In this document: piece after piece, positions 1 to 7,303 of the stretch | Numbering within the stretch: the first letter of the stretch is position 1 | Layout: each line of letters starts with the position of its first letter | Assembly (NCBI GenBank): GCA_945893145.1 | Contig: CAMDDZ010000056.1 | Location: 1 to 36,612 of the forward strand | Origin: Rhodoplanes serenus | Lineage (GTDB): Bacteria > Pseudomonadota > Alphaproteobacteria > Rhizobiales > Xanthobacteraceae | Direction of reading: 5' to 3' | DNA length: 36,612 nt | Program-made: the position numbers and the translations under genes | The notes under the pieces: model-generated | Seen by the model: only the letters and a program-made list of their open reading frames with translations | Database searches by the model: none | Told to the model about the DNA's origin: nothing

Positions 1-280
1 GGTGCCCGACATTCCGACCTGTGACGAGCTCGGCCAAAAGGGCTTCAACGTCGCGACCGTGATGGGCATGCAGGCGCCGGCCGGCACGCCGCCCGCCATT
101 GTGGCGCGGCTGCAGAAAGAGCTTGCGCTGGCGATGCGCGAGCCCGCGATGGCGGCGCGGATGACGCAGCTCGGCATGGTGATGGAGGAAAAGGGCACCG
201 AGGAATACGCCCGCTTCATCGGGTTCGACGCCGAGCGGTATGCCGCTATTGTGAAAAAGCTTAATCTGCAGACGAAGTAA
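1..280 (+). CDS. Bug/TctC-family substrate-binding protein, C-terminal part (5' end outside window)
   Basis: This is the last 92 or so residues of a periplasmic solute-binding protein of the tripartite tricarboxylate transporter (Bug/TctC) family. The family tail is recognisable: a segment like 'MGMQAPAGTPPAIVARLQ', where an LxAPAGTP-type motif precedes the helix that closes the second lobe, followed by 'GTEEYARFIGFDAERYAAIV', matching the usual 'pee F a a f i r a E . . k w a . v v' ending. The reading frame is open at base 1, so the true start lies upstream and the methionine read from GTG at base 2 is not a start. Such proteins bind carboxylates or aromatic acids in the periplasm; the ligand cannot be told from this tail. 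The stop is followed 35 bases later by the TIR-domain gene, which looks unrelated. Confidence 0.85.
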   Translation, partial: VPDIPTCDELGQKGFNVATVMGMQAPAGTPPAIVARLQKELALAMREPAMAARMTQLGMVMEEKGTEEYARFIGFDAERYAAIVKKLNLQTK

Positions 281-314
281 GTTTCGGTCGCTCTGTTAGG
301 GCTCGATTGATGCG

Positions 315-1943
315 ATGACAAGCCTCGCGAATTCGGCCGCGTCGGGGGATGCGCAGCCGAAGGCGAAGATCTTCATCTCCTATTCGCGCAAGGACATTGC
401 GTTTGCCGACCGGCTCGATGCGGCGCTGAAGGCGCGTGGTTTCGAGCCGGTGATCGATCGTGAAGAAATCTATGCCTTTGAGAAGTGGTGGGCCCGCATT
501 AAAGACCTGATCACGCAAGCCGACACTGTCGTCTTCGTGCTCAGTCCGGATGCGGTCGTATCCAAATACGCGCTCGACGAGGTGACATTCGCCGCCACGC
601 TCAATAAGCGCCTCGCTCCCATCGTTTGCCGGGGTGTAGCCCCCGAAACCGTGCCGGAATTATTGCGCGAGCTCAATTTCATCGTCTTTGACGACGAGGC
701 GCGCTTCGACGAACAAATGGCGAAGCTCGCCGAAGCGCTGTCCTCCGATATCGTTTGGATCAGAAAGCACTCCGAGTTTGGCGCGCAGGCGAGCCGATGG
801 GAACTCGCCGGAGGCTCGGCCCATCCCGGACTGCTGCTGCGCTCGCCGGTCCTGGAGGAGGCCGAGTGGTGGATTGCGTCACGCCCGCCGAGTGCGCCAA
901 AGCCGACCCCTGCCACGGCAGCCTTCATTGCCGAGAGCCGTAAGCAAGACAATCTGCGCAATGCCGAAGCGATCGCGGCGCAGAAGCGTAAACGGCGGCT
1001 GGAGTTCGCCTTTGTGGGCCTGCTGATCCTGATTAGCACGGCCGGGATATTCTATGCGGTCTGGACCAACTTCGATTATTTGAAACTGCGCGGTGAGATC
1101 ATCGCCGATGCGCTATGGCCCAAGGCGCTTTCGGCACAAATCGAGCAAAGCTACGCAAGCATGATTTTGCAACCGGGGCAGATCGTCAGTTTTCGCGAAT
1201 GCGCCCGCTGCCCCGAAATGGTGCTCATTCCCAAAGGCGAATTCTTGATGGGTTCGCCCGGCCGCGAAACGAATCCTGATGCCGCCGAGGGCGCCCGCCG
1301 CGCCGAGGGCCCGCAACACAAAGTTACGTTCGCGGCGAATTTCGCGATCGCCAAATTCGAACTGACGTTCGACGAATGGAAGGCCTGCGTCGATGCGCAC
1401 GTGTGCGAGCGCAAGCCCGACGATGAATGGGGCCGGAATAATCGGCCGGTCATCAACGTGAGTTGGACCGAAGCGCAGCGATACGTGAAATGGCTCTCCG
1501 ATCGGGTTGGCAAGCCCGGCCGCTATCGCCTGCTCACGGAAGCCGAATGGGAATATGCCGCGCGCGCCAACAGCCAGACGCCCTATCCCTGGGGCTCCGG
1601 GATCAAAAAAGACGGAAAGGTCATGGCGAATTGCGATGGCTGCGGCAGCCAGTGGGATAACACGAAAACGGCTCCCGCTGGATCGTTCGACGCCAACGCA
1701 TTCGGCTTGCACGACATGCACGGCAACGTCTGGGAATGGCTGCAGGATTGCGAGAGCGAGGATTACAAGGGCGCACCCACGGATGGCTCAGCGAGGATCG
1801 ACGGGAACTGCAATTCCCACATCGTTCGTGGCGGCGCCTGGGATTCCCGGCCTGAGTTTATCCGCTCGGCTTATCGAAACTGGGACTCCACCGGCGGCCA
1901 CTACAACGTCGTTGGTTTTCGCCTTGCGAGGACGCTCAACTGA
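315..1943 (+). CDS. TIR domain - transmembrane - SUMF1/FGE-fold protein
   Basis: A 542-residue three-part protein. Residues 17-150 look like a TIR domain: 'KIFISYSRKD' at the start, 'VVFVLSPDAV' as a central strand, and Glu89 in 'SKYALDEV', where NAD-cleaving TIR domains carry the catalytic glutamate. A basic stretch (KRKRR, about 224-228) leads into one membrane helix at about 231-250. Residues 298-540 are a formylglycine-generating-enzyme-like (SUMF1/EgtB/PvdO) domain, with 'MVLIPKGEFLMGS', 'LLTEAEWEYAARA', 'DMHGNVWEW' and 'RGGAWDSRPEFIRSAYR'. By the positive-inside rule TIR should be cytoplasmic and the SUMF1 fold periplasmic. The cysteine pair that true formylglycine-generating enzymes carry near the RGG motif is absent, so sulfatase activation is unlikely; ligand sensing is more plausible. 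TIR fusions of this kind are often linked to bacterial conflict or immune signalling, but no recognised defence partner lies beside it. The ribosome site before ATG 315 is weak. Confidence 0.85.
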   Translation: MTSLANSAASGDAQPKAKIFISYSRKDIAFADRLDAALKARGFEPVIDREEIYAFEKWWARIKDLITQADTVVFVLSPDAVVSKYALDEVTFAATLNKRLAPIVCRGVAPETVPELLRELNFIVFDDEARFDEQMAKLAEALSSDIVWIRKHSEFGAQASRWELAGGSAHPGLLLRSPVLEEAEWWIASRPPSAPKPTPATAAFIAESRKQDNLRNAEAIAAQKRKRRLEFAFVGLLILISTAGIFYAVWTNFDYLKLRGEIIADALWPKALSAQIEQSYASMILQPGQIVSFRECARCPEMVLIPKGEFLMGSPGRETNPDAAEGARRAEGPQHKVTFAANFAIAKFELTFDEWKACVDAHVCERKPDDEWGRNNRPVINVSWTEAQRYVKWLSDRVGKPGRYRLLTEAEWEYAARANSQTPYPWGSGIKKDGKVMANCDGCGSQWDNTKTAPAGSFDANAFGLHDMHGNVWEWLQDCESEDYKGAPTDGSARIDGNCNSHIVRGGAWDSRPEFIRSAYRNWDSTGGHYNVVGFRLARTLN

Positions 1944-1980
1944 TCCGGACTCTGGCCGGGCGCCCTTAGGCACATTGCGG

Positions 1981-2017
1981 TGCGCACAATATGTGCAGCC
2001 GGATGCGCAAGTGTGCA
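1981..2017 (+). promoter_or_regulatory. Two tandem dyads, candidate enhancer (NtrC-like) sites
   Basis: TGCGCACAATATGTGCA (1981-1997; 6 of 8 base pairs symmetric) and TGCGCAAGTGTGCA (2004-2017; 5 of 7) share the same half-sites TGCGCA and TGTGCA. Their centres are about 21.5 bases apart, two helical turns, which would put both on one face of the DNA, and they lie about 80-120 bases upstream of the -24 element of the sigma-54 promoter. The first resembles the NtrC consensus TGCACC-N5-GGTGCA, in spacing and outer bases. The identity of the bound activator is inferred. Confidence 0.5.
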
Positions 2018-2098
2018 AAGTCCCGGCATTCCCGGGGTGGAATTGCTGCCTTAAATCGCAACATCGATTAATTCAGGCGCTCCTGCCGAGCCTTTTAT

Positions 2099-2114
2099 TG
2101 GCACGCTGATTGCT
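2099..2114 (+). promoter_or_regulatory. Sigma-54 (RpoN) -24/-12 promoter
   Basis: TGGCACGCTGATTGCT matches the sigma-54 consensus TGGCACG-N4-TTGCW at every fixed position, with the correct spacing, and the base before it is the preferred pyrimidine. It points rightward towards the channel gene at 2400 and the kinase/phosphatase gene behind it. Sigma-54 promoters need an upstream activator, and the dyads at 1981-2017 sit at a normal enhancer distance. The predicted start is near 2125. Confidence 0.75.
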
Positions 2115-2399
2115 TAACAGACAATCAGTCAACGACGACTGCCGCCCGCCGGAACGCTGAAGCCAACGCCGGCTGCAGCTCAGGAACAGCTCGAAGCGAC
2201 CTTCATTGAGGACGCTTGCCGCAGTCTGTCGTGACGCCATGTCGTCGACGCTATGTCTTCGATGGCTTTGCGAAGTCCTGTGTCCGGACGGAACGCAGCT
2301 CGCCGGAGAACGGCCGCATCGACTCTAGCATGGGCGTCGCGGCCGCGTTGTGAACAAGAGCCGCACTGTCATCGTTCAGCTCCATCAAAGGAAGCCGCA

Positions 2400-3212
2400 A
2401 TGTCCTATCTCGTGCCTTCGGAATTCGTCACCAAGATGGTGGATGCCGGCGAATCCAAGATCTTCATGTCGACGCGAGACACCATCATCCGGGCCTATAT
2501 GGCGGGCGCCATTCTGGCTTTGGCGGCCTGGTTCGCAATCACGATCACTGTGAACACCGGCCAGCCGCTCCTCGGAGCGATTCTGTTTCCGGTCGGATTT
2601 TCCATGCTGTATCTGCTGGGCTTCGATCTCTTGACCGGCGTGTTCGTGCTCTGCCCGTTGGCCTTGCTCGATAGGCGGCCGGGTGTAACGCTGGCGGGCG
2701 TGTTGAGAAACTGGGGCCTGGTTTTTGTGGGCAACCTGGCCGGCTCTCTCACGACGGCGTTCCTGATGGCCTATGTGACAACGTTCGGCTTCACACAGCC
2801 GCCCGACAAGGTCGGCGCCGTGATCGGCAACATCGGCGAAGCGCGAACGCTCGGTTACGCGGCGCATGGCGCGGCCGGCATGATCACGTTGTTCTTCCGC
2901 GGCATGCTGTGCAACTGGATGGTTTCGACCGGAGTCGTCGGCGCCATGATCTCGACCTCGGTCTCCGGCAAGGTCATCGCGATGTGGATGCCGATTTTCG
3001 TGTTTTTCTACATGGTCTTTGAGCATTCCGTCGTGAACATGTTCCTGTTCCCGGCGGGCCTGATGCTGCACGCCCCCTTCTCGATCATGGATTACCTCAT
3101 CTGGAACGAGATCCCGACGGTGGTCGGCAATCTGGTCGGCGGGCTGGCGTTCACCGGGCTGACCCTCTACGCCACGCACGTCAAAACGGCCCCCAAGCGT
3201 GTCCTGGACTGA
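2400..3212 (+). CDS. Formate/nitrite transporter (FNT) family channel
   Basis: A 270-residue integral membrane protein of the FocA/NirC family, which forms pentameric channels for small monovalent anions such as formate, nitrite or hydrosulfide. Six hydrophobic segments alternate with family motifs: 'GAILFPVGFSMLYLLGFDLLTGVF' (shortened here) is the typical 'G..fp.g...v...g.eLftgn' segment, 'GNLAGSL' follows, and 'FFRGMLCNWMVSTG' corresponds to the classic 'f.rgilcNwlVclAvw' signature. Next is 'MWMPIFVFFYMVFEHSVVNMF', with the conserved FxxxGFEHSVaNMf pattern; its histidine is the one thought to protonate the anion in the pore. ATG 2400 is preferred because AAAGGAAG precedes it and the family normally starts close to such an N-terminus; a longer frame back to 2253 is rejected. 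The kinase/phosphatase gene follows after about 60 bases on the same strand, so the two are probably co-transcribed. Nitrite is the more likely substrate if the sigma-54/NtrC reading of the promoter is right. Confidence 0.9.
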   Translation: MSYLVPSEFVTKMVDAGESKIFMSTRDTIIRAYMAGAILALAAWFAITITVNTGQPLLGAILFPVGFSMLYLLGFDLLTGVFVLCPLALLDRRPGVTLAGVLRNWGLVFVGNLAGSLTTAFLMAYVTTFGFTQPPDKVGAVIGNIGEARTLGYAAHGAAGMITLFFRGMLCNWMVSTGVVGAMISTSVSGKVIAMWMPIFVFFYMVFEHSVVNMFLFPAGLMLHAPFSIMDYLIWNEIPTVVGNLVGGLAFTGLTLYATHVKTAPKRVLD

Positions 3213-3275
3213 TCTCGGCTAACATGGTGGGGGCCTCAGCCGCCAAGGTTGAGGCTCCGGCATTTGGTGCGATGG

Positions 3276-5006
3276 ATGTCCGGTGAACTGAAAATATCGG
3301 TCGGCCAGCATTCTGATAAAGGTCGCAAAGAGACCAATCAGGATTTTCATGGCGTACTGCTTCCGAAAGAGCCGCTGCTCGGCCTGAAAGGTATCGCGAT
3401 CGTTCTGGCGGACGGCATCAGCAGCAGCAGCGTCAGCCGGATCGCGAGCGAGTCGACCGTCAAAGGCTTTCTGACGGACTATTACTGCACGTCCGAATCC
3501 TGGTCGGTCAAAACCTCGGCACAGCGCGTCATCGCGGCAACGAACTCCTGGCTGCATTCGCAAACCCGGCGAAGCCAGCACGCCTACGACAAAGACAAGG
3601 GTTACGTGTGCACGTTGAGCGCCATGGTCATCAAGTCGGCGCACGCCCATATTTTTCACGTCGGGGACTCGCGGATCTACCGCGTTGCCAAGAACACGCT
3701 TGAGCAACTGACTGACGATCACCGGGTCTCGCTGTCGCCGGAGCAGACTTATCTGAGCCGCGCACTGGGCGTGAATCCACAAATCGAAATCGACTACCGG
3801 ATGTTGAAAATCGACAAGGGGGACATTTTCCTGCTGGCGACTGACGGCGTTTACGAGCACGCCAGCGCCCGGTCGATCACCAAGGCGATTGCCGACCATG
3901 CCAGCGATTTGGACCAAGCCGCCAGGGTCATCGTCGAGGAGGCTTACCGGAACAACAGCCCCGACAACCTGACGGTTCAGATCGTCAGGATCGACGACCT
4001 GCCGCGTGGCGAGGCAGCCGAGTTGTTTGGGCAAGTCTCCGAGTTGCCGCTGCCCCCGCTCCTCGAAGCCAGAATGGTGTTCGACGACTATCGCGTCGTC
4101 AGAGAACTGCACGGCAGCAGCCGGAGCCACATTTATCTCGCGATCGATACCGCGGACGATGCTTTGGTTGTGCTGAAGACTCCGTCGATCGATCTTCGCG
4201 GCGACCCCGCCTACCTCAAACGCTTCATGATGGAAGAATGGGTGGCCCGGCGCATCAACAGCGCCCATGTGCTCAAGCCTTGCCTACAGTCCCGCAAGCG
4301 CAACTTCATGTATGTCGTCATGGAGTTCGTCGACGGACAAACGCTGTCGCAATGGATGATCGACAATCCAAAGCCGGACTTAGAGGCCGTCCGTGGAATT
4401 GTGGAGCAGATCGCCCGGGGGCTCCAAGCCTTTCACCGGATGGAAATGCTGCATCAGGACATCCGGCCTGACAACATCATGATCGACAAGACCGGCACGG
4501 TGAAGATCATCGATTTCGGCTCGACGCGGGTGAAAGGTGTCGTCGAAGCTCTGCCGTCTGCCATGCAGAACGATATCCTGGGCACCGTCCAGTACACCGC
4601 GCCTGAGTATTTCCTGGGCGAAAGCGGCTCGACACGCTCCGACATCTTCTCGCTGGGTGTCATTACGTATCAGTTGCTGACCGGAAGGCTGCCTTACGGC
4701 GCCGAGGCCGCGAAGGTGCGGACAAAATCGCAGCTGCGGAAGCTGCGCTACCGTTCCGCGCTCGATGACAGCCGTGAGATTCCGGCCTGGGTCGATGGCG
4801 TGCTGGGCCGGGCCGTGCATCCGGACCCCTACAAGCGCTATGACGAGCTGTCCGAATACGTTTACGAACTTCGGCACTCGAACAAGAATGATCCGAACGC
4901 CGCGCCCATCCCGCTCATCGAGCGCAATCCGCTGGTGTTCTGGAAATCCCTCACCGCCGCCCTGGCATGCCTCGTCGTATGGCTGCTCTACAGCAAATTC
5001 GGCTGA
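3276..5006 (+). CDS. Bifunctional PP2C-type phosphatase / serine-threonine protein kinase, membrane-anchored
   Basis: A 576-residue single chain carrying opposing activities. Residues 6-240 are a PP2C phosphatase with the metal-binding motifs intact: 'ETNQD' (Asp23), 'LADG' (Asp46), 'HVGDSR' (Asp131), 'LATDG' (Asp190) and 'SPDN' (Asp230). Residues 272-530 are a Hanks-type kinase: Lys301 in 'VVLK' as the ATP lysine, a glutamate near 320, the catalytic loop 'HQDIRPDN' (Asp395, Asn400), 'DFG' (413-415) and 'APE' (442-444). The usual HRDxK reads HQDxR, so Arg replaces the loop lysine; activity is likely but unproven. Residues about 554-573 form one C-terminal membrane helix, leaving both domains in the cytoplasm. 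ATG 3276 is chosen over the TTG at 3249 as the more natural start, although neither has a strong ribosome site. Comparable fused proteins are known beside nitrate/nitrite transport genes in other proteobacteria, so control of the adjacent channel or of nitrogen assimilation is the likeliest job. Confidence 0.9.
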   Translation: MSGELKISVGQHSDKGRKETNQDFHGVLLPKEPLLGLKGIAIVLADGISSSSVSRIASESTVKGFLTDYYCTSESWSVKTSAQRVIAATNSWLHSQTRRSQHAYDKDKGYVCTLSAMVIKSAHAHIFHVGDSRIYRVAKNTLEQLTDDHRVSLSPEQTYLSRALGVNPQIEIDYRMLKIDKGDIFLLATDGVYEHASARSITKAIADHASDLDQAARVIVEEAYRNNSPDNLTVQIVRIDDLPRGEAAELFGQVSELPLPPLLEARMVFDDYRVVRELHGSSRSHIYLAIDTADDALVVLKTPSIDLRGDPAYLKRFMMEEWVARRINSAHVLKPCLQSRKRNFMYVVMEFVDGQTLSQWMIDNPKPDLEAVRGIVEQIARGLQAFHRMEMLHQDIRPDNIMIDKTGTVKIIDFGSTRVKGVVEALPSAMQNDILGTVQYTAPEYFLGESGSTRSDIFSLGVITYQLLTGRLPYGAEAAKVRTKSQLRKLRYRSALDDSREIPAWVDGVLGRAVHPDPYKRYDELSEYVYELRHSNKNDPNAAPIPLIERNPLVFWKSLTAALACLVVWLLYSKFG

Positions 5007-5056
5007 ACAGCTTAGCGCTGCGATGCGCCGAATAGGCGGCCGAAAAACTCACGCCG

Positions 5057-6040
5057 CTATTGCGGCACCACGATCTTGTTGTCTTTGACCACCTTGGCCC
5101 ATCGCTTGATCTCGTCTTCGACAAAGCGCCCAAAGGCCTCCGGCGAAGACAACCGATAATCGACGCCTTGCTCGGACAGGCCCTGTTTGACGGTGGGGTC
5201 TTGCAAGGCCTCCACCATGGCGGCGTTCATCCGGGCGATAATGTCGGGCGGCGTCTTGGCCGGCGCGAGCAAGCCCCACCAGGACTCGGCATCGAAGCCC
5301 GCGACGCCGAGTTCGCTGATCGTCGGTGTCTGCGGCAATTGCGCGACGCGCTTGGCCGATGTCACGGCCAGCGGCCGCAGCGCGCCGGATTTGACGTGCG
5401 GTGAGAGCAGCGCAATCGACGCGATGGCGATCGGCACATGCCCGCCGATGGCGTCCGTCACCAACGGACCGCCGCCCTTGTAGGGAACGTGCGTCATGTT
5501 CACCCCCAGCGCATTGCCGATCTGGCTCATGGCGAGATGCGCGAGGCTGCCCGCCCCGATGGTGCCGTAGGGCACGGTGCCGGATTGGGCTTTTGCCGCC
5601 GCGATCACATCGGCAAAGCTCTTATAGGCGGTCGCCTGATGCGCGGTGATGACCATCGGCGAGGTGCCGATCAGCATGACCGGCGCGAGGTCCTTCACCG
5701 TGTCGAACGGCAGGTTGGGCAGCAGGCTCGGATTGGCGCCGTGGGTGTCGAACACCAGAACGAACGTGGCGCCATCAGGCGGCGACGTGACGGCGACTTG
5801 CGTGCCGATCGAGCCCGACGCACCGCCGCGGTTTTCGATGATGATCGACGTCTTGAGGTTCCGCTCGAGCAGCGGCTGCGCGCGCCGCGCGATCAGATCG
5901 GTGGTGCCGCCCGGCGGGAACGGCACGATGATGCGGATGGTTTTCGCCGGCCAACCCTGCGCGCCGGCGGGCAGCGCCTGCCCGAGCACCCCGCACAATC
6001 CGATAGTCAGGATCGCGAGCGCATGCCGCATTCTGTTCAT
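5057..6040 (-). CDS. Bug/TctC-family periplasmic substrate-binding protein
   Basis: A 327-residue secreted binding protein. A signal peptide (Met-Asn-Arg-Met-Arg, then about 15 hydrophobic residues, ending near ALPAGAQ) is followed by the family hallmark 'WPAKTIRIIVPFPPGGTTD' and 'IIENRGGASGSIGT', which bind the ligand carboxylate, then 'PYGTIGAGSLAHLA' and 'VPYKGGGPLVTDAIGG'. The C-terminal lobe has 'LLAPAKTPPDIIARMN'. The start at 6040 is chosen because GGAG lies six bases upstream; ATG 6046 and a GTG at 6109 are in frame but lead into a non-signal-like N-terminus. It lies 65 bases downstream of the SsuD-like monooxygenase, so the two form a probable operon: uptake plus oxidation of the same compound. 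No TctA/TctB permease is nearby, as is common for this family in alpha- and betaproteobacteria. The ligand is unknown. Confidence 0.9.
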   Translation of the reverse strand: MNRMRHALAILTIGLCGVLGQALPAGAQGWPAKTIRIIVPFPPGGTTDLIARRAQPLLERNLKTSIIIENRGGASGSIGTQVAVTSPPDGATFVLVFDTHGANPSLLPNLPFDTVKDLAPVMLIGTSPMVITAHQATAYKSFADVIAAAKAQSGTVPYGTIGAGSLAHLAMSQIGNALGVNMTHVPYKGGGPLVTDAIGGHVPIAIASIALLSPHVKSGALRPLAVTSAKRVAQLPQTPTISELGVAGFDAESWWGLLAPAKTPPDIIARMNAAMVEALQDPTVKQGLSEQGVDYRLSSPEAFGRFVEDEIKRWAKVVKDNKIVVPQ

Positions 6041-6105
6041 GGTCATCTCCGGAGTCCTTCGCCGCGTCGGCATTTTGGTTGGGTGAAGATTGAGGTGACG
6101 CGCCA

Positions 6106-7197
6106 TCACTCGGCGGCGCGCCGCCGGTCGATCTCGAGCGCACCCGCCTTGATCCGCGGAATGAGCTCGCGGCCGAACTCGACCGTGTCGTTGAAGGGAT
6201 CAAAGCCGCGGATGAGAAACGACTCCACGCCGAGCCCGTAATACTTCAGAATCGCGTCGGCGACCTGCTCCGGCGTGCCGACCAGACATGAGGTGTTGCC
6301 GAGCGCACCGGTCACTCGCGTAATTGGCATCCACAGGCGCTCGTCATGGATGTCCTGTTCCATGGCAAAGCTCATCAGCCGCTTGCCCGCATTATCGACC
6401 GGCCCGGTGGCGGCCTCCTGGCGGCTCCAGCCCTTCTTGCCGGTCATCTGCGCCAGAATCCGATTGGCCTTGTCCCAGGCATCGCCTTCGCGCGCCGCAA
6501 TGATCGGGCGCAGCGATACGTTAAAGCCCGGCACCCGGCCGAACGCCGCCGCCTGGGTCCGGAAATTGGCCATGCGCTCGCGCGTCGATGCCAGCGGCTC
6601 GGCGTAGATGGCGTAGACGTCGCAGAGCTTGGCACCCATTTCGAGCGCGCCATCGGAGGCGCCACCGAAGAACAACAACGGATGTGGCTGCTGCAGCGGA
6701 CGCACATCGGAAGACGCGCCCTTGACCCGGTAGAATTCGCCGGCGAAATCGAACGGCCGCTCGCTCGCCCAAGTCAGTTTCATCAATTCGAGATATTCCA
6801 CCGCTCGCCGGTAACGCTCGGTCTTGGGGCTGAAGTCGCCATCGCTGTGCTGCTCATCGTCGGTCTTGCCCGTGATGATGTGAACCGCGAGCCGCCCGTT
6901 GGTCAGATGGTCGAACGTCGCGATCTTGCGGGCCATCAGGGTCGGCGCCACGAATCCCGGCCGGTGCGCCACCAGATAGCCGAGTTGCTTGGTGTGGGCG
7001 GCGGTATGAAGCGCGACCAGGAAGCCCTCTGCGGACGATGAGCTGTAGCCGACCAGCGCGAGATCAAAGCCAGCGTCGTCGTGGGCGCGCGCATATTGCG
7101 TCAGATATGCGGTCGACAGGCCGCCTTCGATGACATGCAACGCTGCGTCACTGCTCGGCGGCGTTACGCCGATCATTCCAACGATTCTGACCGGCAT
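6106..7197 (-). CDS. LLM-class flavin-dependent monooxygenase, SsuD-like
   Basis: A 363-residue luciferase-like monooxygenase that uses reduced flavin supplied by a separate reductase. The TIM-barrel pattern fits the alkanesulfonate monooxygenase (SsuD) branch: 'ALVGYSSSSAEGFLVALHTAAHT', shortened here, then 'GYLVAHRPGFVAPTLMARKI', 'FDHLTNGRLAVHIITGKTDD' (SsuD proteins read 'FD.lsgGRl.vNvVtGgdp'), the sequence 'ERYRRAVEYLELMKLTW', and 'PLLFFGGASDGALEMGAK'. The ATG at 7197 has AGGA six bases upstream. It is the first gene of a probable two-gene unit with the Bug binding protein behind it; neither ssuABC transporter genes nor a flavin reductase is nearby, so the substrate need not be a sulfonate. 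It could be another sulfur compound or an organic acid handled by the neighbouring binding protein. Confidence 0.88.
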   Translation of the reverse strand: MPVRIVGMIGVTPPSSDAALHVIEGGLSTAYLTQYARAHDDAGFDLALVGYSSSSAEGFLVALHTAAHTKQLGYLVAHRPGFVAPTLMARKIATFDHLTNGRLAVHIITGKTDDEQHSDGDFSPKTERYRRAVEYLELMKLTWASERPFDFAGEFYRVKGASSDVRPLQQPHPLLFFGGASDGALEMGAKLCDVYAIYAEPLASTRERMANFRTQAAAFGRVPGFNVSLRPIIAAREGDAWDKANRILAQMTGKKGWSRQEAATGPVDNAGKRLMSFAMEQDIHDERLWMPITRVTGALGNTSCLVGTPEQVADAILKYYGLGVESFLIRGFDPFNDTVEFGRELIPRIKAGALEIDRRRAAE

Positions 7198-7303
7198 GAT
7201 CGATCCTGACGATGGCTACCGGGCAAGTTTGCGCGCCTGGAAAACACCAAGTCAAGCGACGCCTGCAGAACCGTGCGCAGGACAGCAGCGCGCCTTCCGC
7301 GGG

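Larger units (their letters stand above)
1944..2399 (+). other. 456-base intergenic region and leader of the channel gene
   Basis: No convincing gene was found here. The region holds two TGCGCA/TGTGCA dyads (1981-1997 and 2004-2017) and a consensus sigma-54 promoter (2099-2114), listed separately. Transcription from that promoter would start near 2125 and leave a leader of about 275 bases before the channel gene at 2400. An in-frame extension of the channel ORF back to 2253 exists, but its Arg/Ser/Ala-rich translation does not resemble the family and it lacks a good ribosome site. Confidence 0.6.

Noticed and set aside
2253..2399. In-frame upstream extension of the FNT channel
   Set aside because: It adds a 49-residue Arg/Ser-rich head unlike the family, and the ATG at 2400 has a good ribosome site.
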